Source of the DNA: JAIBJN01 sp963775395
Lineage (GTDB): Bacteria; Actinomycetota; Thermoleophilia; Gaiellales; Gaiellaceae
NCBI GenBank assembly: GCA_963775395.1
Contig: CAVZIX010000020.1
Location: forward strand, 62,001-126,000
Direction: 5' to 3'
Length of the DNA stretch: 64,000 bases
Numbering within the stretch: position 1 is the first letter of the stretch; each line of letters opens with the position of its first letter. Of the stretch, positions 26,768 through 35,223 are shown one piece after another. The translations under genes were made by a program, and so were the position numbers. Below the pieces are notes generated by a model. The model was given only the letters and a program-made list of their open reading frames with translations. It searched no databases and was not told where the DNA came from.

Positions 26768-28514
26768 CTAGCCGGTTTGCGCCTTGCGCCGGAGGACCCG
26801 CTCGTCGCCGACGCGGCGTGTGATCCCGTCGGCGTCGAAGCGCTCGAGGAGGAGCTGGGCCGGCTTGCGGCCTGTGCCGAGGAGGTCGCGGAAGCGGGCC
26901 AGCGTGATCGAGCCCGCGGAGGTGCACTCCTCGACCAGCAGTCGGCGGGCCTCCCCGTGGGCGGCGGCGCCGACTGCGAGGCCGTCGCCCAGCCGGACGA
27001 GGCGGCCGGCCTCCTCCAGGTAGCGCGCCAGCTCGGGATCCTCGACCTTCACGGGCGTGAAGCCCGCCTCGTCGAGCTCGTCCTCCATCGCCTCCGCGGA
27101 CTCGGCTCGGTCGCCCAGGCCCGCCGTCGCGCCGGGCGCGTAGGCCTTGGCGCCGCGGCGCTCGATGGGGAGCAGGGGGAGAAGCGCGGCCGCCCACGGC
27201 CGCTGCGGCAGGAGCTCGGCCACCGGGACGCCGGGATCGAGGGGGGACCCGGCCGCGCGCTCGTCGAGCGCGCGCACGACGTCGTAGCGCAGCTCCTCGA
27301 GCCGCTCGGGAGTCAGGTACCAGTCTCCGGCGCGCACGGCCGCGGCGAGCCCGGCGTCGAGCTCCTCCCCGGGAAGCAGGGCGCGGCGCTCGAGCTCCTG
27401 GCGGCGCATCGGCTCGCTCGAGGCGGAGAGCGCGGCCATGACGATGGAGACCGGATCGCCCCGCTCGAGCAGGGCCAGCCGTTCCTCGGACGTCTGCCGG
27501 GGCGGGGCCGGGTCGAGAACGGTGCCACCGCCCAGCGTCGTGCCCTCGCGCAGCACGACGCGATCGCCCCGTGCGGCGACGACGGGCGAGCTGAGCCGCA
27601 GCTGCGCGTGGCGCTCGCCGACGCGGACGACGCGGGCGAAGTGCTCGGCCGTTCCGTGGTGGACGTGGAGGCGCGTGCCGTCGCCAATCTCGTCGAGGGG
27701 CTCGCAGGGCGATGTCGAGCCGGTAGCCGACGGGGTATGAGCCCTCGGCGATGAGCGCGTCTCCGCGACGCAGGTCGCTTCGTTCCACGCCGGGGAGCGC
27801 GAGCGCGACCCGCTGGCCGGCCTCGGCACGCTCGACCGGCCGGTCGTGCACCTGGACGCTGCGAACGCGCACGGCCAGCCCGGCCGGTTCGGCCCGGAGC
27901 TCGTCCCCCTCGCCGACCGAGCCCGACCAGAGCGTGCCCGTGACCACGGTGCCGATCCCCTTGAGCGTGAACACGCGGTCGACGTAAAGACGCGTCGGCC
28001 GGTCGAAGGGCCGCGGCTCGACGCGGTCGGCCGCCTTGCCGAGGGCAGCGCGTAGCTCGTCGAGCCCCTCGCCGGTGCGCGCGCTCGTTGCCACGACCGT
28101 CGCCTCGGGGACGAGCTCGCGCGCCTCCTCGAGCGCCAGCTCGCGGGTCTCCTCGTCCACCGCGTCCACCTTCGTGAGCGCGACGACGCCGTGCTCGATC
28201 CCGAGCAGCCTGATGATCGCCAGGTGCTCGTGTGTCTGGGCCCTCGCCCCCTCGCCGGCGTCGACGACGAGCAGGAAGAGGTCGATCCCCGTTGCGCCGG
28301 CGACCATGTTGCGGACGAAGCGCTCGTGGCCGGGGACGTCGACGAGGGAGAGCGAGCGGCCGTCGCCGAGGTCGAGCGGCGCGTAGCCGAGGTCGATCGA
28401 GATGCCGCGCTCCTGCTCCTCCGGCAGGCGGTCGGTGTCCTTGCCCGTCAGGGCTCGGACGAGCCAGGTCTTGCCGTGGTCGATGTGCCCGGCTGTGCCT
28501 ACCGTGAGCGGCAC
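26768..28514 (-). CDS. selB: Selenocysteine-specific elongation factor SelB, frameshifted
   Basis: The special elongation factor that delivers Sec-tRNA to UGA codons marked by a SECIS hairpin. The GTPase part is intact: GTAGHIDHGKT near residues 6-16, DVPGHERF and TKVD. The frame then breaks near 27709: one frame ends in YRLDIALRAP, and another continues PLDEIGDGTRLHVHHGT through the C-terminal winged-helix region (for example SAGSITLARFRDLLGTGRKPA) to a stop at 26768. Removing one G from CTGCGAG restores LEPLDEIG. It starts with GTG and overlaps selA by 16 nt. A sequence error is likely. Confidence 0.85.
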
Positions 28515-29812
28515 GTGGCCACGGCCTCCGCGACCTCGTCGACCTCTGCGTCGGTCAGCGTCCGGCAGTCGAGCAGGAGCTGGTCGTCGCGGACGATCCC
28601 GACGATTGCCGGTTCCCCGAGCCGCAGCGGCTCGGCGAGCTCGAGCTCGAGCGCGCACGCGTAGCTCTCGATCTCCGCCAGCGGGAGCGCGCCGCCGCCC
28701 GAGCGCGCAACCGTCTGCTCGATCGTGCCGCCGGTCAGGCCGGCGAGGCGCTCGGCCCGGGCGCGCACTGTCTCGGGCGGCTCGTCGAGCATGCGCAGCA
28801 CGGGAAGGTCGCGCGAGCCGGCGCGGTAGAGGGCGAGCGTCCCTTCCAGCGCGGCGAGCGTCAGCTTGTCCGCGCGCAGCGCCCGCTGGAGCGGATGGCG
28901 GCGCATGCGCTCGATCAGGTCGGCGCGGCCGACGGCGACGCCCGCCTGCGGTCCGCCGAGGAGCTTGTCGCCCGAGAACGTGACGACGTGCGCGCCCGCC
29001 TCGATGCTGGCGCGGGCGGTCGGCTCGTCGAGCGTCTCGACGAGCGCGCCGGAGCCGAGGTCGTCCACGAGCGGGAGCCCGTGCCGGTCGGCGAGCCGCG
29101 CGAGATCGCGGACGCTCGGGTGCTCGGTGAACCCGACGATGCGGAAGTTCGACTGGTGGACGCGCAGCAGCGCAGCCGTGCGCTCGCCGATCGCCCGCTC
29201 GTAGTCGGCGAGGCGCGTCCGGTTCGTCGTCCCGACCTCCACGAGCGTCGCGCCGGAGCGTGCGAGGACGTCCGGGATGCGGAACCCGTCGCCGATCTCG
29301 ATCAGCTCGCCGCGGGAGACGATGACCTCGCGCCCCTCGCCGAGAGCTGCGAGCGCGAGCAGGACTGCGGCCGCGTTGTTGTTGACGACGAGCGCAGCTT
29401 CGGCGCCCGTCAGCTCGCGGAGCAGCGCGGCGACGTGGTCCTGCCTCGACCCGCGTGCTCCAGCCCCGACGTCGTATTCGAGGTTGGAGTAGCCCGAGCC
29501 GACCTCCTGGACCCGGGCGAGCGCCGACTCGGCCAGCGGCGCGCGGCCGAGGTTCGTGTGGACGACGACGCCGGTGGCGTTGAGCACGCGTCTCAGCCTG
29601 GGCGTGAGGCGTGTCTGGAGCTCCAGCCTCGTCCTCGCGACGAGGTTGCCGGCGGGGAAGCCTGCGCGCACGTCCTCGCGGGCCCGCTCCAACGCGGCCC
29701 GGGCGGCCGCAAGCACCTCAGGGCGCCCGTGGCTCTCGGCGAGCGCCGCGAGCTCCTCGTTTCCGAGCAGCTCGTCGACCGAAGGAAGCTCTCTGAGAGG
29801 GTTCGTGGACAC
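28499..29812 (-). CDS. selA: L-seryl-tRNA(Sec) selenium transferase, 437 aa
   Basis: SelA converts Ser-tRNA(Sec) to Sec-tRNA(Sec) using selenophosphate and pyridoxal phosphate. The N-terminal region (ELPSVDELLG, then RVLNATGVVVHTNLGRAPL) is characteristic. The PLP-binding Lys lies in TFSGDKLLGGPQAG, and GYSNLEYD plus NNNAAAVLLAL are other family blocks. Length is close to the usual 460. The GTG start is preceded by a TATCAT -10-like box at about 10 nt. It leads the selA-selB-tRNA-Sec cluster. The supplier of selenophosphate, selD, is not in the window. Confidence 0.93.
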   Translation of the reverse strand: MSTNPLRELPSVDELLGNEELAALAESHGRPEVLAAARAALERAREDVRAGFPAGNLVARTRLELQTRLTPRLRRVLNATGVVVHTNLGRAPLAESALARVQEVGSGYSNLEYDVGAGARGSRQDHVAALLRELTGAEAALVVNNNAAAVLLALAALGEGREVIVSRGELIEIGDGFRIPDVLARSGATLVEVGTTNRTRLADYERAIGERTAALLRVHQSNFRIVGFTEHPSVRDLARLADRHGLPLVDDLGSGALVETLDEPTARASIEAGAHVVTFSGDKLLGGPQAGVAVGRADLIERMRRHPLQRALRADKLTLAALEGTLALYRAGSRDLPVLRMLDEPPETVRARAERLAGLTGGTIEQTVARSGGGALPLAEIESYACALELELAEPLRLGEPAIVGIVRDDQLLLDCRTLTDAEVDEVAEAVATCRSR

Positions 29813-29822
29813 GTTCCGCCTG

Positions 29823-29828
29823 ATGATA
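29823..29828 (-). promoter_or_regulatory. Putative -10 box (TATCAT) of selA
   Basis: On the minus strand TATCAT ends 10 nt before the selA GTG. It sits in the 48-nt divergent gap shared with the VanW gene. Confidence 0.4.
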
Positions 29829-29845
29829 GAGGCCGGGTTTCGCGG

Positions 29846-29851
29846 TAACCT
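29846..29851 (+). promoter_or_regulatory. Putative -10 box (TAACCT) of the VanW gene
   Basis: TAACCT ends 9 nt before the ATG of the VanW-family gene, which has no Shine-Dalgarno site. It fits the leaderless pattern. Confidence 0.4.
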
Positions 29852-29860
29852 CACGGGTTC

Positions 29861-31645
29861 ATGACCGAGATGGCGGCAAGGCTCGCGCGGCCGATCCGGG
29901 GTCTCAGCCGGGCCGGCACCGTCGCCGCGGTCCTGGGGCTCCTCGTGCTCGTCGTCGGCGCTGCCGTCTTCGCGCGCGCGCTGACGCTGCGCGAGTCCGT
30001 TCTTCCCGGCGTCTCGGTCGCCGGCGTCGACGTGGGCGGCCTCTCGCGTGCCGATGCCCAGGCGGCGCTTCAGACGCAGCTCGCGTCGCGCCTGGCCGAG
30101 CCAATCCGCATCCAGGTCGGCGAGCAGAGCCTCACCGTCCGCCCCGACCGCCTCTGGGCGCTCGACGCCCGGGCCACGGAGGAGCGCGCATTTCAGGCTG
30201 GGCGCGACTCGCTTGCCTCCCGGCTCGGCGCGCTCGCGGCACCGTTCGCGGCCGAGCACGAGGTCGCGCCGGTCCTCGAGCTGCGGCCGGGCGAGATCGC
30301 GAGTCTCGAGACCGCGCTCCGCGAGCTCACCTCCCGGCCGGTCGGCGCCGGGCTGCAGATGAAGGGCGCCGAGGTGGTCGTTCAGCCCGGCACGCCCGGC
30401 ACGACGGTTGCCGTCGAGCCGCTGCTCGAATCGGTGCGCGCGGCCGCGCTGGCCGGCACGGGCGAGATCGTCGCGGCCGTGGAGCATGTGCAGCCTGGAA
30501 TCACGACCGCGGAGGCCGAGGCGGTCGCTCTCCAGGCGCGCGGGATCGTCGCCGCGCCCGTCGCCATCCGCTTCAAGGGGAGGGAGGTCGGCGCTCTCCA
30601 GCCGCGCCGCCTGGCCAGGCTCGTCCGCTTCGAGCGCGCCGCGGGCGCCTACGAGGTCTCGCTCGACGTCGCAGGCCTCGAGCGCGCGCTGCTCCCGATG
30701 GTCAAGGCAAGGCTGCGCGCCCCGGTCGACGCGACGTTCAAGGTCGTCGGCGACCGCGTCCGGATCATTCGCTCGCGCCCTGGCACGACGCTGGCGCCGA
30801 AGAAGGCCCAGGAGGCCGTGCTCGCCGCTGCCCTGCAGCCCGGTGTGAGGACGGCCGCCGTCGCGCTCACCGTCTTGCCGGCGACGTTCACGACGAAGGC
30901 CGCCAAGGCAATGGGCATCCGCGAGAAGATCTCGACCTTCACGACCGACATGGGCGAGTCGTCGGCGAACCGGATCTGGAACGTCCACCTGCTCGGCGAC
31001 TACCTGAACGGGACGATCATCAAGTCGGGCCAGACGTTCTCGTACAACAACGAGGTCGGGCCGCGGACGGCCGAGCGCGGCTTCCGCGAGGGCCAGATGA
31101 TCTTTGGCGGCGTCCTCATTCCCTCGATCGGCGGCGGCGTGTGCCAGACGGCGACGACGGTCTTCAACGCGGCCTTCGACGCGGGCCTGCCGATCAAGAC
31201 CCGGTACAACCACTCGTTCTACATCAGCCACTATCCGGTCGGCCGCGATGCAACGGTGTCCTGGGGCGGCCCCGACCTCGTGTTCCGCAACGACCTGAAG
31301 AACGCGATCCTCGTCAAGGTCAGCTACACGAACACGACCTTCACGGTCAGCTTCTATGGGACGAAGCAGCGGCGCAGGGTCGAGGCCACGACCAGCACGC
31401 CGACGAACTACACGCAGCCGCGGCTCCAGTACGCGATCGACCCGTCCGCGCCGCCCAACTCGGTGCGCACCGCCGCGGGCGGAGGCCCGGGCTTCGACGT
31501 CAACGTGCATCGGAAGGTCTACCAGGACGGGAAGATCCTGCGGCAGGACGATTTCTTCACCCGCTACGTCCCGCAGAACCCGACCGCGATCTACGGCCCG
31601 GGGAAGACCCCGCCGGGCCCGTACTTCTACCTGCCGTCGACGTAG
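29861..31645 (+). CDS. VanW/YoaR-type exported cell-wall protein, 594 aa
   Basis: An envelope protein with a single N-terminal membrane anchor (about residues 20-45). Two putative peptidoglycan-binding modules follow (YoaR-type; GVSVAGVDVGGLSRADAQAAL is the start of the first). The C-terminal VanW domain includes GQTFSYNNEVGPRTAERGF, IGGGVCQTATTVFNAAFDAGL and HYPVGRDATVSWGGPD. VanW occurs in vancomycin-resistance clusters but its activity is unknown; VanW-YoaR proteins are common in Gram-positives without resistance. It is divergent from selA. A role in peptidoglycan is inferred. Confidence 0.85.
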   Translation: MTEMAARLARPIRGLSRAGTVAAVLGLLVLVVGAAVFARALTLRESVLPGVSVAGVDVGGLSRADAQAALQTQLASRLAEPIRIQVGEQSLTVRPDRLWALDARATEERAFQAGRDSLASRLGALAAPFAAEHEVAPVLELRPGEIASLETALRELTSRPVGAGLQMKGAEVVVQPGTPGTTVAVEPLLESVRAAALAGTGEIVAAVEHVQPGITTAEAEAVALQARGIVAAPVAIRFKGREVGALQPRRLARLVRFERAAGAYEVSLDVAGLERALLPMVKARLRAPVDATFKVVGDRVRIIRSRPGTTLAPKKAQEAVLAAALQPGVRTAAVALTVLPATFTTKAAKAMGIREKISTFTTDMGESSANRIWNVHLLGDYLNGTIIKSGQTFSYNNEVGPRTAERGFREGQMIFGGVLIPSIGGGVCQTATTVFNAAFDAGLPIKTRYNHSFYISHYPVGRDATVSWGGPDLVFRNDLKNAILVKVSYTNTTFTVSFYGTKQRRRVEATTSTPTNYTQPRLQYAIDPSAPPNSVRTAAGGGPGFDVNVHRKVYQDGKILRQDDFFTRYVPQNPTAIYGPGKTPPGPYFYLPST

Positions 31646-31650
31646 TGGTT

Positions 31651-31656
31651 TAGAGT
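31651..31656 (+). promoter_or_regulatory. Putative -10 box (TAGAGT) of bioY
   Basis: TAGAGT ends 10 nt before the ATG at 31667 and contains the alternative GTG at 31655. It therefore supports ATG 31667 as the real bioY start. Confidence 0.4.
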
Positions 31657-31666
31657 GCCGCCCGGC

Positions 31667-32248
31667 ATGAGGCCCGAGGCGGCGACTCTCAGGTTTGCGT
31701 TCTTCCCGCGGTCGCTGGCGATCGACGCGGCTCTCGTCACCTCCGGCGCGGCCCTCGTTGCGATCACCGCCCAGTACGAGATCAAGCTCTGGTTCACGCC
31801 GATTCCGATCACCGGCCAGACGTTCGCCGTGCTCCTGGTCGGGGCGTCGCTCGGCGCCGTTCGCGGTGCGTCGAGCCTGCTCCTCTACTTCTTCGTGGGC
31901 CTGGCCGGGGCCCCCGTGTACTCAGGCGGCGACGGCGGCTGGAGCATCGTGAAGGGTGCGACGGGCGGCTATCTCGTTGGGTTCATCGTTGCCGCCGCGC
32001 TGACCGGCTGGCTCGCCCAGCGGCAGTGGGACCGCCGCTTCAACTCCGCCGTGGCGGCGATGCTCACCGGGAGCGTCGTCATCTACGCGTTCGGCCTGCC
32101 CTGGCTCGCGCGCACGGCGAACCTCGGCCTCGAGGAGACGCTCGAAGCCGGTCTCTACCCCTTCGTGGTGGGCGACCTGCTCAAGCTCTACCTCGCCGGC
32201 GCCCTGCTTCCGGCCGCCTGGAAGCTCGTCCGCCACCTCCGCGGCTAG
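31667..32248 (+). CDS. bioY: Biotin transporter S component BioY, 193 aa
   Basis: The membrane-embedded biotin-binding subunit of an ECF-type importer. It has about six hydrophobic helices, with the family blocks FTPIPITGQTFAVLLVGASLG near residue 45 and GATGGYLVGFI near 105. It should pair with the shared EcfA/EcfT energy module, not present here, or act alone. Biotin is needed by the biotin carboxylase and carboxyltransferase encoded elsewhere in this window. ATG 31667 is chosen over GTG 31655 because a -10 box overlaps the latter. No riboswitch is seen upstream. Confidence 0.85.
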   Translation: MRPEAATLRFAFFPRSLAIDAALVTSGAALVAITAQYEIKLWFTPIPITGQTFAVLLVGASLGAVRGASSLLLYFFVGLAGAPVYSGGDGGWSIVKGATGGYLVGFIVAAALTGWLAQRQWDRRFNSAVAAMLTGSVVIYAFGLPWLARTANLGLEETLEAGLYPFVVGDLLKLYLAGALLPAAWKLVRHLRG

Positions 32249-32313
32249 CCCTGTTTCCCGCCCGCACGAGCGGGTACGCGAAGAGGGAATCCGAACCGTA
32301 GGAGGGTCTACGA

Positions 32314-32781
32314 ATGGCCAGCATCCAGGAATCGATCGACGTCCAGGTACCCGTGCGCACCGCGTACAACCAGTGGACGCAGTTCGAGGAGTTCCCGCAG
32401 TTCATGGAGGGTGCCAAGTCCGTCACCCAGCTCGACGACACGCATCTCCACTGGGTCGCGGAGATCGCCGGCAAGGAGCACTCGTGGGAGGCCGAGATCA
32501 CCGAGCAGAGGCCCGACCAGATGGTCGCCTGGAGGGCGATCGAGGGTCACGGCACGAGCGGTGTCGTCACGTTCGAGCCGCTCGGCGAGAGCGAGACGCG
32601 GGTCACCGTGCAGATGGACCACGAGACGAACGGGATCATGGAGCAGCTCGGCAGTGCGCTCGGCGTCGACAGCCGGCGCGTGAAGGGCGATCTCGAGCGC
32701 TTCAAGGAGCTCGTCGAGAGCCAGGGCGTCGAGAGCGGCGCGTGGCGCGGCGAGGTCGAGCAGGGCCAGCGGGTCCGCTAG
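32314..32781 (+). CDS. SRPBCC (cyclase/dehydrase-like) family protein, 155 aa
   Basis: A START/SRPBCC-fold protein of the polyketide cyclase/dehydrase group. It opens IQESIDVQVPVRTAYNQWTQ, then FEEFPQFMEGAKSV; such relatives bind a hydrophobic ligand in a deep cavity, but bacterial stand-alone members are mostly uncharacterised. The ATG has a strong ribosome site (GGAGGGTCTACG). The C-terminus is charged and probably helical. It is monocistronic and ends at a bidirectional terminator. Confidence 0.82.
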   Translation: MASIQESIDVQVPVRTAYNQWTQFEEFPQFMEGAKSVTQLDDTHLHWVAEIAGKEHSWEAEITEQRPDQMVAWRAIEGHGTSGVVTFEPLGESETRVTVQMDHETNGIMEQLGSALGVDSRRVKGDLERFKELVESQGVESGAWRGEVEQGQRVR

Positions 32782-32801
32782 CTCCGTCCCGACCCGAGCA
32801 C

Positions 32802-32829
32802 GCGAGGGGCTGCTTCGGCGGCCCCTCGC
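32802..32829. terminator. Bidirectional terminator between SRPBCC and LOG genes
   Basis: GCGAGGGGC (32802-32810) pairs with GCCCCTCGC (32821-32829) around a 10-nt loop. It lies exactly between the two convergent genes. Confidence 0.65.
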
Positions 32830-32831
32830 CG

Positions 32832-33533
32832 TTACTGAGCGTCGGCCTTGGCCGGCTCGGCCGGCGTGTCGGTGCTGCGGCGGCGGTACGCCGCGACGAC
32901 GTAGGCGACGGCTTCTTCGGGATCGTCCGTGACGTGGAGCTGCTCCCAGTCCTCGGGCGAGATCATGCCCTCGGCGAGCAGCGTCTTCTGCGTCCAGTCG
33001 AGCATGCCGCGCCAGTATTCGGAGTCGAAGAGCACGACCGGGAAGTCGAGGATCTTCCCCGTCTGGATCAGCGTCAGGGCCTCGTAGAGCTCGTCGAGCG
33101 TCCCGAACCCGCCGGGAAAGATCACGAACCCCTCGGCGGCCTTCACGAACATCGTCTTGCGCACGTAGAAGTGGGCGAACGTCAGCGAAACGTCCAGGTA
33201 CGGGTTCGAGCTCTGCTCGTGCGGCAGCACGATGTTGAACCCGACGGAGAGGCCGCCGCCCTCCTTGGCGCCGCGGTTGGCCGCCTCCATCACGCCGGGG
33301 CCGCCACCGGTGACGACCACGAAGCCGGCCTCGGCGAAGCGCTTGCCGACATCGCGGGCCTCCGCGTAGACCGGGTGATCCTCGCCGACGCGCGCCGAGC
33401 CGAAGATCGTGACCGCGGGCTCGGGCAGGTCGGCGACCGTGTTGAAGCCATCGTAGAACTCCTCCGCGATCTGCTGGACGTGCCGGCGCTCGGCATGCTC
33501 CCAGCTCTCGAGGATCCGCCGGTCGTCGACCAT
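32832..33533 (-). CDS. LOG-family (TIGR00730) Rossmann-fold protein, 233 aa
   Basis: A member of the lysine decarboxylase-like/LOG family, several of which are cytokinin-activating phosphoribohydrolases that split nucleoside monophosphates. Both signature motifs are present: GGGPGVMEAANRG near residue 76 and PGGFGTLDELYE near 141. The real bacterial substrate is unknown, but nucleotide cleavage is likely. The ATG at 33533 lies 5 nt after the stop of the M50 protease gene, so the two form an operon. The C-terminal 20 residues are Ala/Pro-rich and probably disordered. Confidence 0.85.
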   Translation of the reverse strand: MVDDRRILESWEHAERRHVQQIAEEFYDGFNTVADLPEPAVTIFGSARVGEDHPVYAEARDVGKRFAEAGFVVVTGGGPGVMEAANRGAKEGGGLSVGFNIVLPHEQSSNPYLDVSLTFAHFYVRKTMFVKAAEGFVIFPGGFGTLDELYEALTLIQTGKILDFPVVLFDSEYWRGMLDWTQKTLLAEGMISPEDWEQLHVTDDPEEAVAYVVAAYRRRSTDTPAEPAKADAQ

Positions 33534-33538
33534 GACCC

Positions 33539-34414
33539 TTAGAACGTGCGCTCGACGTGCGTCGCGCTCATGGCGAGCGCGAGCAAGGCCGCGAGCCCGA
33601 CGTACGTGACGCCGACGACGGCCCGCTGCCATGTGGGGATCGAGTAGTACTCGCGCGCACCCGGGAGGCGCCGCTCCTTCCAGCGCCGCCAGACCTCGAG
33701 CCCTCCGAGCAGGAGGACGAGGATGAGGATCGGGTTCGGCCAGAGGATCGTGAACACGAGCAGCATCGCGAGCCCGACGGCCCAGAGCGCCGGGTGAAGC
33801 GCCGCGACCGCCCGGCCGCCGTCGAGCGGCGAGACCGGGATGAGGTTGAACAGGTTGAGGAAGAACCCCGTGAACGCGAGCGCGATGAGGAGATCGGAAT
33901 CGAGTGCCTCGCCCGCGGCCCAGACGCCCGCCGCGCCCAGGCTCCCGATGATCGGCCCGGCCAGCGCGACGCGTGCCTCGCGCCAGACGTCGTGCGGCAT
34001 CTGCTTCATGCCCACGACCGCGCCGAGGAAGGGGATGAAGAGCGGCGCCGACGCAGGGATGCCCTGTCGGCGCAGCTCCGCCACGTGGCCGAGCTCGTGG
34101 ACGAGCAGCAGCAGCACGAACCCGACGGCGAAGCGCCAGCCCCAGATCCACGCGTACGCCGCTATCGAGACGAGCATCGTCGCCGAGGTGGCGAAGATCT
34201 TGATCTTGAAGATCGCGAGGGCGACGGCCTTGAACTTGAAGATCAGGTAGCCGAGCCCGGCGATCGGCACCCAGAGCTTCTTCCCCAGCTCGCGCCAGCG
34301 GCTTCGGGGGTGGATCGGCTCGTAGTCGCGGAGCGGGTAGTCGTCGCTGGGCTCGACCGGGTCGAGCTCGTAACGGCGCGCTTCGGGCTCCTGCTGGGGG
34401 GTGAGGCTGCTCAC
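33539..34414 (-). CDS. M50-type (site-2 protease-like) membrane metallopeptidase, 291 aa
   Basis: A membrane-embedded zinc protease related to site-2 proteases. The metal motif HELGH is at residues 106-110 within a hydrophobic helix, and SPLDGGR near 205 supplies the third ligand (Asp). About six hydrophobic segments are visible. No PDZ domain is present, so it is a small Rv1417/MJ0392-like or minimal type. I used GTG 34414; an ATG at 34501 adds 29 Gly/Ser-rich residues without a better ribosome site. Its operon partner is the LOG protein. Substrate unknown. Confidence 0.82.
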   Translation of the reverse strand: MSSLTPQQEPEARRYELDPVEPSDDYPLRDYEPIHPRSRWRELGKKLWVPIAGLGYLIFKFKAVALAIFKIKIFATSATMLVSIAAYAWIWGWRFAVGFVLLLLVHELGHVAELRRQGIPASAPLFIPFLGAVVGMKQMPHDVWREARVALAGPIIGSLGAAGVWAAGEALDSDLLIALAFTGFFLNLFNLIPVSPLDGGRAVAALHPALWAVGLAMLLVFTILWPNPILILVLLLGGLEVWRRWKERRLPGAREYYSIPTWQRAVVGVTYVGLAALLALAMSATHVERTF

Positions 34415-34530
34415 CGTCTCATCGTAGCCGCGCCCTGGCGAAACGCTGCCCTCCCCGAGGGAAGATCCGACCGTTCCACCTCCGTCAGGTCGGAGATACA
34501 TCGGCTAGAACAGTCCCCTCACTGCGGCGA

Positions 34531-34558
34531 CGAAGCGGGGCCCTCGGGCCCCGCTTCG
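34531..34558. terminator. Perfect hairpin in the divergent gap near the M50 gene
   Basis: CGAAGCGGGGCCC (34531-34543) is the exact complement of GGGCCCCGCTTCG (34546-34558). It looks like a terminator, but no gene ends here: it lies about 90 nt before the downstream secreted-protein start and 120 nt from the M50 start. An attenuator or a remnant is possible. Confidence 0.4.
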
Positions 34559-34645
34559 CCTTTCCGGCGAATCCCCCGAAGAGGAGGCGACTCCGGCCGA
34601 GCGCTCGGCCTTAATGCGTTCGACGGCCATCGGAAAAGGAGAATC

Positions 34646-35179
34646 GTGAGAGAACGTCGCTGGAAGCTCGTCGGGCTGCTCGCATCCGGAATCGCGCTCG
34701 GGGCCCTTCTCGTGGGGACGCCCGCCACGGCCCACGTCGGAGGCACGCTCGGGCACCTCTGGGCGCATCTCAAGCCGTGGGCCGACGCACGCTACGACCG
34801 GCCCACCGTCGAGCCGGGCGAGACCATCCGCGGGACGATCGGCGGACAAGTCATCTCGGCCGCCACGTCCGGGGAATGGGGCTTCAACGCCCAGCTGCCG
34901 CGGGCCGCGCCCGTCGCTCTCGACGACGCCCACATCGTCGTCAACGGCGTCGACGAGCCGACCCCGGTCTGCACCGGCACGGCCGCCGCCCCGACGGCGT
35001 CGCCCGGCTACGTCTGCATCTATCCGTACTCGACCGGCGGGCTGACAGCCGGCGCGAACGCGGGAACGATCTGGGGGATCAGTAACAACGCGTGGGGTTT
35101 TCAGGTCTCGCTGAACGCCACCCTCACCGGCGAGGTCTACTGGTTCGCCAACTGGGCCTACAGGGCTCCGACGAGCTGA
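34646..35179 (+). CDS. Secreted protein of unknown function, 177 aa
   Basis: A signal peptide is clear: basic RERRWK, a hydrophobic stretch, then a likely cleavage after TPATA near residue 28. The mature part has no recognisable domain; a Gly-rich beta-like pattern (TIRGTIGGQVISAATSGEWGF; WGFQVSLNATLTGEVYW) and two Cys (CTGTAAA, YVCIYPY) suggest an extracellular beta fold, perhaps with a disulphide. The GTG start follows AAAAGGAGAATC. It ends at the bidirectional terminator shared with the molybdopterin synthase gene. Novel or lineage-specific. Confidence 0.7.
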   Translation: MRERRWKLVGLLASGIALGALLVGTPATAHVGGTLGHLWAHLKPWADARYDRPTVEPGETIRGTIGGQVISAATSGEWGFNAQLPRAAPVALDDAHIVVNGVDEPTPVCTGTAAAPTASPGYVCIYPYSTGGLTAGANAGTIWGISNNAWGFQVSLNATLTGEVYWFANWAYRAPTS

Positions 35180-35190
35180 TGTCACTTGCG

Positions 35191-35223
35191 GGGTCGGGCG
35201 CGGTCAGGAGCCGCGCCCGACCC
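35191..35223. terminator. Bidirectional terminator between the secreted protein and moaD-moaE
   Basis: GGGTCGGGCGCGG (35191-35203) pairs with CCGCGCCCGACCC (35211-35223), a 13-bp perfect stem with a 7-nt loop. It overlaps the stop codon of the moaD-moaE fusion. Confidence 0.7.

Noticed and set aside
31655..31657. GTG as the bioY start
   Set aside because: It lies inside the putative -10 box; ATG 31667 fits better.
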